NCBI RefSeq assembly: GCF_021261325.1 | Contig: NZ_JAJSBI010000003.1 | Coordinates: 248,001 to 312,000 of the forward strand | Source of the DNA: Streptomyces guryensis | GTDB lineage: Bacteria; Actinomycetota; Actinomycetes; Streptomycetales; Streptomycetaceae | Direction of reading: 5' to 3' | DNA length: 64,000 nt | Shown here: positions 22,896 through 31,946 of the stretch, in pieces | How positions within the stretch are numbered: the first letter of the stretch is position 1 | Layout: each line of letters begins with the position of its first letter | Notes under the pieces: model-generated | Database searches by the model: none | Told to the model about the DNA's origin: nothing | The model's input: the letters and a program-made list of their open reading frames with translations, nothing else | Program-made: the position numbers and the translations under genes

Positions 22896-23687
22896 ATGCC
22901 CCGCAGGGAAAACCGCCGCTTCGAGGCCCTCCTCGCCGAAGGCACCACCGTCCCCACCGACGGCTGGGACTTCTCCTGGTTCGAGGGCCGCGCCACGGAG
23001 CAGCGGCCGTCATGGGGTTACGCCGTCTCGCTCGCCGACCGCCTCGCCGGGGCCACCGCCGCGCTGGACGTCCAGACCGGCGGAGGCGAGGTCCTGCACT
23101 TCGCGCTCGGCCGGGCCGAGAAGGCACCGCTGGTCACCGCCGTGACCGAGGGCTGGCCGCCGAACGTCGCCAAGGCCACCGCCCTGCTCCGCCCCCGCGG
23201 CACGGTGGTCGTCGCCGTGCCCGAGGACGCGCCGCTGCCCTTCGCGGACGGCGCCTTCGACCTCGTCAGCAGCCGGCACCCGGTGACCCCGCACTGGACG
23301 GAGATCGCCCGCGTCCTGGAGCCCGGCGGCACGTACTTCGCCCAGCACGTCGGCCCGAACAGCGTCTTCGAACTCGTCGAGTACTTCCTGGGCCCCCAGC
23401 CCGGCCCGTCCCGCAGCACCCGCCACCCGGACCGCGAACGCGCCGGCGCCGAGGCCGCCGGCCTGGAGATCGTCGACCTGCGCGCCGAGCGGCTCCGTAT
23501 CGAGTTCCACGACATCGCAGCCGTCGTCCACTTCCTCCGCAAGGTGATCTGGATGGTCCCGGACTTCACGGCCGAGGCGTACGACGACCGGCTCCGCACG
23601 CTGCACGAAAAGATCGAGGCCGACGGTCCGTTCGTCGCTTACAGCACCCGTCACCTCGTCGAGGCCCGCAAGCCGCACCACCGGTGA
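22896..23687 (+). CDS. Class I SAM-dependent methyltransferase-like protein
   Basis: A 263-residue protein of the methyltransferase 11-like group. The nucleotide-binding glycine loop region is ALDVQTGGGEVLHF, followed by FDLVSSRHPVTPHWTEIARV and LEPGGTYFAQHVG, the usual beta4 and beta5 regions. The C-terminus has VVHFLRKVIWMVPDF as in related streptomycete proteins. The glycine loop is slightly atypical (TGGGE). The substrate is unknown. It ends 3 bp from the convergent downstream gene, leaving no room for a separate terminator. Confidence 0.85.
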   Translation: MPRRENRRFEALLAEGTTVPTDGWDFSWFEGRATEQRPSWGYAVSLADRLAGATAALDVQTGGGEVLHFALGRAEKAPLVTAVTEGWPPNVAKATALLRPRGTVVVAVPEDAPLPFADGAFDLVSSRHPVTPHWTEIARVLEPGGTYFAQHVGPNSVFELVEYFLGPQPGPSRSTRHPDRERAGAEAAGLEIVDLRAERLRIEFHDIAAVVHFLRKVIWMVPDFTAEAYDDRLRTLHEKIEADGPFVAYSTRHLVEARKPHHR

Positions 23688-23690
23688 GCC

Positions 23691-24845
23691 CTACGCGTGC
23701 GCGCCCGACACGACCTCGCCCACCACCAACTCGGCCTGTGCCTGCAGCACTTCACCCACCCGCTCCGCCTGCTCGCCCACCTCCCGCTCCTGCCGCGCCG
23801 TCAGCCGCCCGAGCGGCTCCACGGTGACGGTCGTACGACGTCCACGGCGCCGCTGGTGCCATACCCCCGCCACCACGCCGTCCACCAGCAGCACCGGATA
23901 GTTGCCCGCCTGGCCGCCCGCCAGCGCACGTCGGTACGCGGCCCCCGGGAACAGCAACTCCCGCGGCTGTGCGGCGATGCCGTACGCGTCGAAGTACGGC
24001 AGCAGCCGGACCCCGCGCACCCGCCCCAGCGGGAACTCCGTGTCGCCCGCCACGACCCAGCACCCCGTCGCCCCCTCGAAGACGACCTCCTCGATCTCCC
24101 CCGCCCCGGCGAGCGTGCCGAACAGCCTGACGGCCCAACCCCCGGGCGCCGCCAGCCACCTGGCGAAGTTCTGCGGCGTCGCCGGGCCGTAGGCGCGCAG
24201 GTAACGGCGTGCGAGCTCGCGCACCGCCTCGTCCGGCGGCAGCGGCGTGAAGTGCGGCGGGCGGGTGTACGTCACCTTGCGGCCCCGGTTCGGTCCGAAG
24301 CAGAGGGCGCCGGACTGGCCGGCCCGGTGCAGCACCTGCCGCCAGCGCGGCCACAGGTCCTGGAAGGCGGGCATCACCCGGTCGCCGGCCCAGGAACCGG
24401 TGCGTGCGACGACCTCCTCGCCCAGCTCGTCGACGGTCAGGCACGTGCCTTCCAGGGCCTCCCCGATGGCGGCCACGATCTGCCGTGCCTGCTCCTCGGT
24501 GACCCGCACGTCCGGTGCGGACCGGCTCGCGGCCGACGGTACGGCGGGCAGCGCCGAGCACCAGAGGGGCAGCTCGCGCGCGGGCAGCAGATGTACGGTC
24601 CCGCGCGGGCCGTGCGTCTTCACCAGCGCCTGCTCGTCCCACAGCGCGGCGCGCACCTCGGCCCGGGTCGTCCCGGCCGCCCGCACCCCCACCGACACCT
24701 CGGCGGCGGACAGCACCTGCGCATGGGCGGCGAGCATCGCGTCGACGACATCGGCGACCGCCGTGCCCCGGTCGGCGGGGGTGGCCAGGAACTGCCGTTC
24801 CAGTCGGCGCGCGCTCGCCTCGTTCCAGCTGATCCTCAGGGTCAT
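23691..24845 (-). CDS. AlkZ-like winged-helix DNA-binding protein (HTH_42 family)
   Basis: A 384-residue protein of the HTH_42 family, which includes the Streptomyces DNA glycosylase AlkZ that unhooks crosslinks. Visible features are the three-winged-helix order, AALWDEQALVKTHGPRGTVH, and GPATPQNFARWLA. In AlkZ a QxQ motif is catalytic; here the corresponding position is not clearly QxQ, so glycosylase activity is uncertain. LLPYFDAYGIAAQPRELLFP and the C-terminal VVAGVWHQRRRGRRTTVTVE match the family. The ATG at 24845 (MTLRISWNEA) is chosen as homology begins there. Confidence 0.85.
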   Translation of the reverse strand: MTLRISWNEASARRLERQFLATPADRGTAVADVVDAMLAAHAQVLSAAEVSVGVRAAGTTRAEVRAALWDEQALVKTHGPRGTVHLLPARELPLWCSALPAVPSAASRSAPDVRVTEEQARQIVAAIGEALEGTCLTVDELGEEVVARTGSWAGDRVMPAFQDLWPRWRQVLHRAGQSGALCFGPNRGRKVTYTRPPHFTPLPPDEAVRELARRYLRAYGPATPQNFARWLAAPGGWAVRLFGTLAGAGEIEEVVFEGATGCWVVAGDTEFPLGRVRGVRLLPYFDAYGIAAQPRELLFPGAAYRRALAGGQAGNYPVLLVDGVVAGVWHQRRRGRRTTVTVEPLGRLTARQEREVGEQAERVGEVLQAQAELVVGEVVSGAHA

Positions 24846-25529
24846 GGGACGACCGTAGGACTGAATGAGGACGGTTTCTGGCCTAGATCGCGGCTCCTGT
24901 CCTGGATCGCCGTTCCGGGGCCGGCGGGGCTGACGGGTGCTGACGCGGGTGGTTCTCACATCGTTATCCCCTCGAGTCGATTCCGGCCCCATGCGTCACG
25001 TAAGTTCAGACCAATGCAATTCGCGTGAGCAAAGCGGCGCGGCGGCACCGCGCGGTGGAGGGGGCTGCGCGGTGCCGTATTCGCGTCAAATCGGCGTTCG
25101 CGGGTCGGGTCACCCGGCTGGGGGATGCGGGGGCAACTCGCCGAGTGGGGCCCAAGGTGTGGCAAAACCGCCGGATCACTCCGCTATCCACCCGATTTCC
25201 CTGGGAATCGGCTGTGATCCGGCCATGAGTCGGCCATGAAAGTGCCTCTCCGTGGGCATCGGCGCGTCGCCGTTCGAATTCGGAGAGTAGTTGTGGCACG
25301 CCGATGCACCCAGCGGCACTTACAAAGGGTTATGGTGGAAACCCCCCCTCGGGCCGGTCCGTCTCCCCCCCACGGACCGGCCCGTTTTCTGTGCGCCCAA
25401 CCGCCCCTTGGGGGAGCCGTGGCGGAGCCGGGGGTAGGCTTCGCGTCCGGGGACCGCCATACGGACAGGATCGCCCTCCACACTCCTGGGCCGCGCCTGT
25501 CCGATCCGTACGGAGGGGCTGACAATCAC
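24846..25529 (+). other. 684-bp gap without a convincing gene, holding two strong hairpins (candidate small RNA)
   Basis: No reading frame here has convincing codon use or a ribosome site. GGCACCGCGC and GCGCGGTGCC (25044-25053 and 25067-25076) form a perfect 10-bp hairpin. A textbook terminator follows at 25350-25388. As no plus-strand gene ends in this gap, the terminator suggests a non-coding transcript starting somewhere after 24900. No matching known RNA family was recognised. The right end carries the GGAGGGG site of the prenyl transferase gene. Confidence 0.45.
25350..25388 (+). terminator. Rho-independent terminator without an upstream gene
   Basis: CGGGCCGGTCCGT (25350-25362) pairs perfectly with ACGGACCGGCCCG (25372-25384) across a 9-nt C-rich loop and is followed by TTTT. 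The 13-bp stem and T-tract are on the plus strand. It ends about 140 bp before the prenyl transferase start codon. Confidence 0.85.
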
Positions 25530-26303
25530 GTGAACCTGCGCGACAAGCTGCGCGGCCTGCTGGTCAGGCTGTACGCACGCCGGGTGGAAGGCCACCTGGA
25601 CCACGCTCAGGTGCCCAAGCACATCGGCGTCATCATGGACGGCAACCGACGCTGGGCGAAGGCCGCGGGCTCCTCCACCGTGCACGGCCACCGAGCCGGT
25701 GCCGAGAAGATCGAGGAGTTCCTCGGCTGGTGCAGCGAGACGGACGTCGAGGTCGTCACCCTCTGGCTGCTCTCGACGGACAACTTCGACCGGCCCCAGG
25801 ACGAGCTCGGCCCGCTCCTCGGCATCATCGAGGACGTCGTGAGGACCCTCGCCGGCGACGGCCGCTGGCGGGTGCACCACGTCGGCACCCCCGACCTGCT
25901 CCCGCCGCAGATGCAGACCACCCTGAAGGAGGCCGAGGAGGCCACCGCGGGCATCGACGGAATACTGGTCAACGTCGCCATCGGGTACGGCGGTCGCCAG
26001 GAGATCGCCGACGCGGTGCGCTCGATGCTCCTCGACGCCCAGGACAAGGGCACCTCGATGGAGGACCTCGCCGAGGCCGTCGACGTCGACATGATCGGCC
26101 GCCACCTCTACACCGGCGCCCAGCCCGACCCCGACCTGGTGATCCGTACCAGCGGTGAGCAGAGGTTGTCCGGATTCATGCTCTGGCAGACCGCGCACTC
26201 CGAGTACTACTTCTGTGAGGTCTTCTGGCCGGCCTTCCGCAAGGTCGACTTCCTGCGCGCCCTGCGTGACTACGCGGCGCGCCACCGGCGTTACGGCGGC
26301 TGA
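25530..26303 (+). CDS. uppS: Isoprenyl transferase (cis-prenyltransferase, UppS family)
   Basis: A 257-residue cis-prenyltransferase condensing isopentenyl diphosphate with an allylic diphosphate to build polyprenyl carriers for cell wall synthesis. Motifs: HIGVIMDGNRRWAK with the catalytic Asp37, the WLLSTDNFDRP region, NVAIGYGGRQEI, and RTSGEQRLSGFMLWQTAHSE which binds diphosphate. Actinomycetes usually have two such enzymes (short and long chain); which one this is cannot be read with certainty. The GTG at 25530 follows CGGAGGGGC. Confidence 0.93.
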   Translation: MNLRDKLRGLLVRLYARRVEGHLDHAQVPKHIGVIMDGNRRWAKAAGSSTVHGHRAGAEKIEEFLGWCSETDVEVVTLWLLSTDNFDRPQDELGPLLGIIEDVVRTLAGDGRWRVHHVGTPDLLPPQMQTTLKEAEEATAGIDGILVNVAIGYGGRQEIADAVRSMLLDAQDKGTSMEDLAEAVDVDMIGRHLYTGAQPDPDLVIRTSGEQRLSGFMLWQTAHSEYYFCEVFWPAFRKVDFLRALRDYAARHRRYGG

Positions 26304-26613
26304 CGGGCGTCGGGACCATGCGCTTGGGGCGCACGTAACAAGGAGTTCACCAGGGCGCCGTCATACGCGTCGGCATGGCACCGCGTGTTCGAGGGCATAA
26401 GCCAGTCAGGTCGATGCCCGAACCACGGGTGTCGGATCTCAGCGGGCGGCACGGGGCCGTCCGCCCGGGAGGCCCTTTGCACCAGCCCGACCGTGCGGTT
26501 CCAGCACGGAAGAACAGGCGGAGGGCCGGTTTTCGGCCCGTGCATCGTGGCCGTCGACCGGTCCAGCTCCACTCCGTCGCTCCCCGACCTCATCCGAGGG
26601 GGTACGTCCTTCC
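26304..26613. other. 310-bp intergenic region
   Basis: Frames are open here but have poor codon use and no start with a ribosome site. No strong hairpin with T-tract was seen. The segment TACGTC at 26602-26607 lies just before the GTG of the PIN-PhoH gene and may belong to its promoter. Nothing else can be supported. Confidence 0.5.
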
Positions 26614-27939
26614 GTGGTGACCAGCACAAAGCGCCACAAGCCAGACCGGCGCACCTATGTTCTCGACACCAGCGTTCTGCTGGCCGACCCGAGCGCCCTG
26701 ACCCGTTTCGAGGAGCACGAAGTGGTGCTCCCGATCGTCGTGGTCACGGAACTGGAGGCCAAGCGGCACCATCCCGAACTCGGCTACTTCGCCCGGCAGG
26801 CGCTGCGCCTGCTGGACGACTTCCGGGTCCGGCACGGTCGCCTCGACGCCCCCATCCCGATCGGCGAACTCGGCGGCACCGTCCGTGTCGAGCTCAATCA
26901 CTCGGACCCCAGCGTGCTGCCCAGCGGCTACCGCCTGGGGGACAACGACTCCCGTATCCTCGCGGTCGCCCGCAATCTGCAGGCCGAGGGGTTCGACGTC
27001 ACCGTCGTGTCGAAGGACCTGCCGCTCAGGATCAAGGCCTCGTCCGTCGGTCTCCTCGCCGAGGAGTACCGCGCGGAACTCGCCATCACGGACTCCTCCG
27101 GCTGGACCGGAATGTCCGAACTGACCCTGTCCGGCGAGCAGGTGGACATCCTCTTCGAGGAAGGGCATGTGTACGCGCCCGAAGCGTCCGACCTGCCCGT
27201 GCACACGGGGCTGACCATCCAGTCGGAGCGCGGCAAGGCGCTCGGCCGGGTCACCGCCGAGGGCAACATCCGCCTCGTCCGCGGCGACCGGGAGGCCTTC
27301 GGCATCAAGGGGAGGAGCGCGGAGCAGCGGATCGCGCTCGATCTGCTCCTCGACCCGGACGTCGGGATCCTGTCCATGGGCGGCCGGGCCGGCACCGGCA
27401 AGTCGGCGCTGGCGCTGTGCGCGGGCCTGGAGGCGGTGCTGGAGCGGCGCCAGCACCAGAAGGTGATGGTCTTCCGGCCGCTGTACGCGGTCGGCGGGCA
27501 GGAACTCGGCTATCTGCCCGGCTCCGAGGCCGAGAAGATGAGCCCCTGGGCGCAGGCGGTCTTCGACACGCTGTCCGCGGTCACCAGCCGCGAGGTCATC
27601 GAGGAGGTCACCGCGCGCGGGATGCTGGAGGTCCTGCCGCTCACCCACATCCGCGGGCGCTCGCTGCACGACGCGTTCGTGATCGTGGACGAGGCGCAGT
27701 CACTGGAACGGAATGTACTGCTGACCGTTCTGTCCCGAATCGGCGCCAATTCACGGGTGGTTCTCACCCATGACGTGGCACAGAGGGACAACCTGCGCGT
27801 CGGTCGCTACGACGGTGTCGTCGCCGTGGTCGAGAAGCTGAAGGGGCATCCGCTCTTCGCGCATGTGACGCTGACCAGGTCCGAGAGGTCCCAGATCGCG
27901 GCGCTTGTGACCGAAATGCTGGAAGACGGACAGATCTGA
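26614..27939 (+). CDS. PIN-PhoH fusion protein (PhoH2 type RNA helicase/nuclease)
   Basis: A 441-residue two-domain protein. Residues 14-135 are a PIN ribonuclease domain ([16 protein letters not shown] with the first Asp, [13 protein letters not shown] with Glu, and [12 protein letters not shown] with late Asp residues). Residues 240-441 are a PhoH ATPase with Walker [33 protein letters not shown] and Walker [11 protein letters not shown]. PhoH2 proteins unwind and cut RNA and probably arose from PIN toxin systems. All the acidic PIN residues seem present. The start is the GTG at 26614. Confidence 0.93.
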   Translation: MVTSTKRHKPDRRTYVLDTSVLLADPSALTRFEEHEVVLPIVVVTELEAKRHHPELGYFARQALRLLDDFRVRHGRLDAPIPIGELGGTVRVELNHSDPSVLPSGYRLGDNDSRILAVARNLQAEGFDVTVVSKDLPLRIKASSVGLLAEEYRAELAITDSSGWTGMSELTLSGEQVDILFEEGHVYAPEASDLPVHTGLTIQSERGKALGRVTAEGNIRLVRGDREAFGIKGRSAEQRIALDLLLDPDVGILSMGGRAGTGKSALALCAGLEAVLERRQHQKVMVFRPLYAVGGQELGYLPGSEAEKMSPWAQAVFDTLSAVTSREVIEEVTARGMLEVLPLTHIRGRSLHDAFVIVDEAQSLERNVLLTVLSRIGANSRVVLTHDVAQRDNLRVGRYDGVVAVVEKLKGHPLFAHVTLTRSERSQIAALVTEMLEDGQI

Positions 27940-28367
27940 GGCAGACCGCCAAGTCTGAGGCAATTGGGGCCGCACAGAGGCCAGTTGGCGCCGTTCCGCA
28001 AAGGCCGTGAGCCTAGCGGGGCGGCGCCTTCGCGTGTTGCTGTTTCTCAAAATCCCTGGGGTCAAACGGGATGTGAGCTTTCACACGCAACTCGGAATTG
28101 CCACCCGGCGTCCAGGTGCGGCAGAGTCTCACTCCTGTCAGGCCCCGCATACGACACATCTGTACCCCCAGCGGTACGGCACCACAGAAGCACCACCCCT
28201 AACTCCACAGCGTCGTCGTATGCCGCCCGAGCACCATGCGGCGCTCCCTCGCGGGAGTTGCCCACCGGGTCAGCGCCTCCCGTGACCCCGTAGTTGGGAG
28301 GCCAGAGCCAGGGGCAAGATTGCGTCCGCCAGGGTCACCGAAGCGGGCGATGCTGGAAGGAAACCGT
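27940..28367. other. 428-bp leader/intergenic region before the transglycosylase gene
   Basis: No convincing gene is seen. The stretch may be a long 5' leader, as cell wall hydrolases of actinomycetes often have one. The conserved ydaO (c-di-AMP) riboswitch core segments were looked for and not recognised. GGAAGG (28355-28360) is the ribosome site of the next gene. Confidence 0.45.
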
Positions 28368-29054
28368 GTGAGCCGGATTTCGGTCCGGGGATTCGCAGTG
28401 GCCTCGGCCACCGCGGTCACCGCCGTCGGAAGCGTTGTCGGAGTTGCCTCGGGCAGCACCGCCGTGCCCAACGACGCCGAGGCGACGGCAAGCGACGCGA
28501 CGCTCCTGGCGGACATACCCGCGGGCCAGCAGGCCCACGTCCAGACCGCCTCCCTGACGCAGCAGGCCGACGCCCAGGCGATCCAGGCCGACGCGAGCGC
28601 CAAGAAGGACGCCGAGGAGGCCGCCCGCAAGGCTGCCGCCGACACCGCCATCGCCAAGAAGGCAGCGGCGGAAAAGGCAGCCAAGGAGGCCAAGGAGCGC
28701 GCCGACGCCAAGGAGAAGGCCAGCCGCAGCAGCGCCGGTGACTTCCCGATCCAGAGCTCGTACTCCACCGCCGAGATCCAGGCGATGGCCCGGCAGATGG
28801 TGCCGAGCGGCCAGTTCCAGTGCTTCAGCTACATCGTGGACCACGAGTCCAGCTGGAACTACCACGCGGTCAACGCCTCTTCCGGCGCCTACGGCCTCTT
28901 CCAGGCGCTGCCCGCCTCGAAGTACTCCTCGGCGGGCTCCGACTGGCAGACCAACCCGGCCACGCAGATCAAGTGGGGCCTGAACTACATGAACAGCCGC
29001 TACGGCAGCCCGTGCGAGGCGCAGTCGTTCTGGGCCGCGAACCACTGGTACTAG
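28368..29054 (+). CDS. Secreted lytic transglycosylase-like protein
   Basis: A 228-residue exported protein. The signal peptide spans MSRISVRGFAVASATAVTAV to about residue 30. A long Ala/Lys/Glu-rich helical region (about 65-120, KKAAAEKAAKEAKERADAKE) looks like a coiled coil. The C-terminal 95 residues are a small lysozyme-like SLT domain with the catalytic Glu in HESSWNYHAVNASSGAYGLF and QIKWGLNYMNSRYGSPCEAQ; two Cys probably form a disulfide. It cuts or binds peptidoglycan. The GTG at 28368 has GGAAGG 7 bases upstream; an ATG at 28350 is less well placed. Confidence 0.88.
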   Translation: MSRISVRGFAVASATAVTAVGSVVGVASGSTAVPNDAEATASDATLLADIPAGQQAHVQTASLTQQADAQAIQADASAKKDAEEAARKAAADTAIAKKAAAEKAAKEAKERADAKEKASRSSAGDFPIQSSYSTAEIQAMARQMVPSGQFQCFSYIVDHESSWNYHAVNASSGAYGLFQALPASKYSSAGSDWQTNPATQIKWGLNYMNSRYGSPCEAQSFWAANHWY

Positions 29055-29103
29055 GCCCGGCGCGGAGCCGCCGAGACCCACGGTCTCGCCTCTCAACCTT
29101 GTG

Positions 29104-29134
29104 CAGCCCCTCCCCGTCATAGGGGGAGGGGCTG
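29104..29134 (+). terminator. Terminator after the transglycosylase gene
   Basis: CAGCCCCTCCCC pairs perfectly with GGGGAGGGGCTG across the 7-nt loop GTCATAG, 50 bp after the stop codon. TTG follows; there is no long T-tract. Confidence 0.8.
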
Positions 29135-29213
29135 TTGCCCTGTACGGTCGATGCGACGACTCCAGGGGGGAGTGGTGTGGAACACCCGGGGACGCGGGGG
29201 AAGAGGACGGATC

Positions 29214-30542
29214 ATGTCGCGAGTGCCAGGGTGGCTCGGCCGTATCGGCGCCGGCCTGACCGAGGTGAGTGAACGGTTGGACGAGCGCCGCGCCGAGGTG
29301 GAACGCGAGACCGCCGGGGACGACGCGCCGGGTCCGTCCCGCAAGAACACCGCGAACCCTCCGCCGCCCCCGGACCACACGGCCGAATTGCCGCCGCCCC
29401 CGCCCGCCGTCCGCCCGGACCCGGCGCAGGCCGTGCCGTGGAGCGTGCGCGTCGCCGCCGAGGCCGGCTGGCGGCTGCTGGTGCTCGCGGGCACGGTCTG
29501 GGTGCTGATGCGGATCATCAGCGCCGTACAGCTCGTCGTCTTCGCCTTCGTCGTCGCCCTGCTCATCACCGCGCTGCTGCAGCCGACGGTGGCCCGCCTC
29601 AAGGGCTATGGCGTGCCGCGCGGCCCCGCCACGGCCCTCACCGCGATCCTCGGCTTCGTCGTCCTGGGACTGATCGGCTGGTTCGTGACCTGGCAGATCA
29701 TGGAGAACATCGACAACCTCTCCAACCAGATCCAGAACGGCATCGACGACCTGCGCAACTGGCTGCTGAAGAGCCCCTTCCACGTCACCGACAAGCAGAT
29801 CAACCAGATCGCCAAGAACCTGCGCGAGGCGGTCGGCGCGAACACCGACCAGATCACGTCCTTCGGACTGGAAGGCGTCCAGGTCGTCGTCGAGGCACTC
29901 ACCGGCATCCTGCTGACCTTCTTCTCGACCCTCTTCCTCCTCTACGACGGCCGGCGCATCTGGGAGTGGACGCTGAAGCTGGTCCCGGCGGCGGCCCGCC
30001 CCGGTGTCGCGGGCGCGGGCCCGCGGGCCTGGCGCACGCTGACCGCCTATGTGCGCGGCACGGTGCTGGTGGCCCTGATCGACGCCATCTTCATCGGCCT
30101 GGGCATCTACTTCCTCAACGTCCCCATGGCCGTCCCGCTGGCCGTCTTCATCTTCCTGTTCTCCTTCATCCCGCTCGTCGGCGCGGTGGCCTCCGGCGCG
30201 CTGGCGGTCGTCGTCGCGCTGGTCACCCAGGGCGTGTTCACGGCGGTGATGACGCTCCTCGTGGTCCTCGCGGTCCAGCAGATCGAGGGCCACATCCTGC
30301 AGCCGTTCATCCTCGGCCGCGCGGTCCGCGTCCACCCCCTCGCGGTGGTCCTGTCGGTCGCCGCGGGCGGGATGGTGGCCGGGATCGGCGGCGCGGTGGT
30401 CGCCGTACCGCTGGTGGCGGTGTCGAACACGGTCGTCGGTTATCTGCGTTCCTACGCCCATCCGGCCCGTCCGGCGTCCGAGGACGCGGTCGTTCAGGCC
30501 GAAGGGGGTCCTGAGGGCGCGGCCCCCAGCGACAGCCCCTGA
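29214..30542 (+). CDS. AI-2E family (PerM/YdiK) transporter
   Basis: A 442-residue membrane protein with a hydrophilic Pro-rich N-terminus of about 75 residues (NPPPPPDHTAELPPPPPAVR) and about eight membrane segments from residue 85. The PerM signature regions are IISAVQLVVFAFVVALLITA, the amphipathic stretch ENIDNLSNQIQNGIDDLRNW, and FIPLVGAVASGALAVVVALV. Family members export diverse substrates, including autoinducer-2 or act as Na+/H+ antiporters; the substrate here is unknown. The last 28 residues (from AHPARPASEDAVVQAEGG) are encoded by a dispersed intergenic repeat. GAGGACGG precedes the ATG at 29214. Confidence 0.88.
   Translation: MSRVPGWLGRIGAGLTEVSERLDERRAEVERETAGDDAPGPSRKNTANPPPPPDHTAELPPPPPAVRPDPAQAVPWSVRVAAEAGWRLLVLAGTVWVLMRIISAVQLVVFAFVVALLITALLQPTVARLKGYGVPRGPATALTAILGFVVLGLIGWFVTWQIMENIDNLSNQIQNGIDDLRNWLLKSPFHVTDKQINQIAKNLREAVGANTDQITSFGLEGVQVVVEALTGILLTFFSTLFLLYDGRRIWEWTLKLVPAAARPGVAGAGPRAWRTLTAYVRGTVLVALIDAIFIGLGIYFLNVPMAVPLAVFIFLFSFIPLVGAVASGALAVVVALVTQGVFTAVMTLLVVLAVQQIEGHILQPFILGRAVRVHPLAVVLSVAAGGMVAGIGGAVVAVPLVAVSNTVVGYLRSYAHPARPASEDAVVQAEGGPEGAAPSDSP
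30461..30530 (+). repeat. Dispersed GAGGACG-GTTCAGGCCG repeat, copy inside a coding region
   Basis: The bases CGGCCCGTCCGGCGTCCGAGG onward, through GTTCAGGCCGAAGGGGGTCC, match the intergenic repeat found at 36237, 46628 and 54160. Here the repeat is translated as the C-terminus of the AI-2E transporter and the stop codon comes about 10 bp after it. Confidence 0.8.
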
Positions 30543-30675
30543 AACAAGCGCACCGCTCGATCAAATGCGCACCGAACAAAGCGATTTGAACGATCCCGGG
30601 GCTCAACTTCCGTCACCTGGGAACAGGTCGGAAATCTGCGTCCGGAATATGCGTTCGGACTGATACACCTTCCGC

Positions 30676-31491
30676 GTGATGTCGGGCTACGACCTGCTGA
30701 CGCGGGCCCTCGCCGCCTGCGGGCGTGACGGGTGGACCGGTGTCCTGCGTGTGTCCGGGGCGCCCGGCGGCGCCCTGCACCTCAGGGACGGGCTCGTCGT
30801 GGCCGCCGAGTCGCCCGGCGCGCCGGGGCCCGAGACGCTGCTGCTGCGGTCCGGGCGGGTGAACGGTGAACAGTGGGCCGGGCTGGTCCGGGAGGCCGGG
30901 GGCGCGCGCTGGCCCGCTGCCGGGCTGATCGCCCACGGGTACGCCGGTGCCGCCCAGCTCACCGTGGTGTGCGTGATGGCGCTGCAGGACGCGGCGTTCG
31001 CCATCGTCGCGGGCCGCGTCGACGGCTGCGAGCGCGCCGTGGACGGCGCCGAACCGCCCGCTCCGGTCGCCGTGGGCGAGCCGCCCGCCCGGCTCCTGGA
31101 GGACGCGGCCCGCAAACTCGCCGCCCTCGCGGCCCTGCCCCGCCCCGTCCACCCCGACCGTGAACGGCCCGTCCCCGCCCGGCGGTCCGACGGCCCGCTC
31201 ACCGCGCTGCAACGGGCGCTGCTCGACCACGCCGACGGCCGCCGTACAGCCCGTGACCTCGCCTTCCGTGCCGGGCGTGGCGTCTACACCGTCACCGTCG
31301 AGGTGGCGCGCATGCTCGCCGAGGGGCTCCTGGAGTGCCCCGCCGTACTCACGCCGATCCCGGTCCGGACAGCTCCCGACGGGATCCGCCACCGCACCCC
31401 GCCACCCCCGCCGCAGCCGCAGACACCCGTCGACCTGCCCCGCCGCAGACCTGGCGGCTTCTTCCGCCTGCGGAACGGAACCCCGAAATGA
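30676..31491 (+). CDS. PATAN/DUF4388-like protein of the roadblock module
   Basis: A 271-residue protein without a known name. The N-terminus SGYDLLTRALAACGRDGWTG then VLRVSGAPGGALHLRDGLVV resembles the PATAN/DUF4388 domain, which in other bacteria links to signalling GTPases and two-component proteins. The C-terminal half has LQRALLDHADGRRTARDLAF then YTVTVEVARMLAEGLLECP, a winged-helix-like segment, and ends in a Pro-rich tail. It starts with GTG at 30676 (ATG at 30679 is equivalent). It precedes two roadblock genes on the same strand, after 58 bp. Confidence 0.72.
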   Translation: MMSGYDLLTRALAACGRDGWTGVLRVSGAPGGALHLRDGLVVAAESPGAPGPETLLLRSGRVNGEQWAGLVREAGGARWPAAGLIAHGYAGAAQLTVVCVMALQDAAFAIVAGRVDGCERAVDGAEPPAPVAVGEPPARLLEDAARKLAALAALPRPVHPDRERPVPARRSDGPLTALQRALLDHADGRRTARDLAFRAGRGVYTVTVEVARMLAEGLLECPAVLTPIPVRTAPDGIRHRTPPPPPQPQTPVDLPRRRPGGFFRLRNGTPK

Positions 31492-31549
31492 GCCGGCCCA
31501 GCAGCCGCTCAGTACCGCAAATACCAAGAGAAATAGGGGAGTTGATCAT

Positions 31550-31942
31550 ATGGATCGCGAAGCTCTGGCGCTCGAAATGCGCGGCCTGCGGGAGCAGGTG
31601 ACCGGAATCACCGACACCGCGGTCGCGGCGGCGGACGGATTGCTGATCGCGGCCGACACCGCCGACTCCATCGACCCCGAAGGTCTCGCCGCCCTCGCCG
31701 CGGCCGGACTCGGCCTCGCCCGCCGCACCGCCCAGGCGACCGCCCGCGGCACTTTGCGCCAGACCGTGACGTACGGCAGCCACGGCTGCGCCGCCTTCTA
31801 CGCGGTCGGCGACACCGCCCTGATGGTGGTGCTGGGCGACGAGGGCATGGACGTGGACCGCCTGCACCGGGCGAGCGGGCCCGCCCTGGACCGCATCGGT
31901 TCGATCCTCACGCACCAGAACAAGACAGCTGAAGGAGTCTGA
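31550..31942 (+). CDS. Roadblock/LC7 domain protein (first)
   Basis: A 130-residue roadblock/LC7 protein. ITDTAVAAADGLLIAADTAD is the central beta hairpin and SIDPEGLAALAAAGLGLARR the following helix; VTYGSHGCAAFYAVGDTALM and VVLGDEGMDVDRLHRA complete the fold. In streptomycetes and myxobacteria such proteins (MglB-like) regulate small Ras-like GTPases. GGGGAG precedes the ATG at 31550. It ends 4 bp before a second roadblock gene, so they are likely to form a heteromer. Confidence 0.87.
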   Translation: MDREALALEMRGLREQVTGITDTAVAAADGLLIAADTADSIDPEGLAALAAAGLGLARRTAQATARGTLRQTVTYGSHGCAAFYAVGDTALMVVLGDEGMDVDRLHRASGPALDRIGSILTHQNKTAEGV

Positions 31943-31946
31943 AGGG

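Noticed and set aside
25025..25228. 67-codon plus-strand frame in the gap before the prenyl transferase
   Set aside because: It overlaps the 10-bp hairpin, lacks a ribosome site and has an Arg-rich shadow-like product.
25236..26303. N-terminally extended prenyl transferase from 25236
   Set aside because: The extension runs through the terminator hairpin and has no homology; the GTG at 25530 has a proper ribosome site.
26385..26613. Coding frame upstream of the PIN-PhoH gene
   Set aside because: It continues in another frame over the PhoH gene with unnatural composition and no ribosome site.
27940..28367. ydaO-type c-di-AMP riboswitch before the transglycosylase gene
   Set aside because: Such leaders precede several actinomycete wall hydrolases, but the conserved core segments were not found here by eye. 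A covariance-model search would decide.
28335..30461. 708-codon open frame on the minus strand over the transglycosylase and transporter genes
   Set aside because: Its product is a low-complexity Arg/Asp/Gly string and both plus-strand genes have clear family motifs and ribosome sites.
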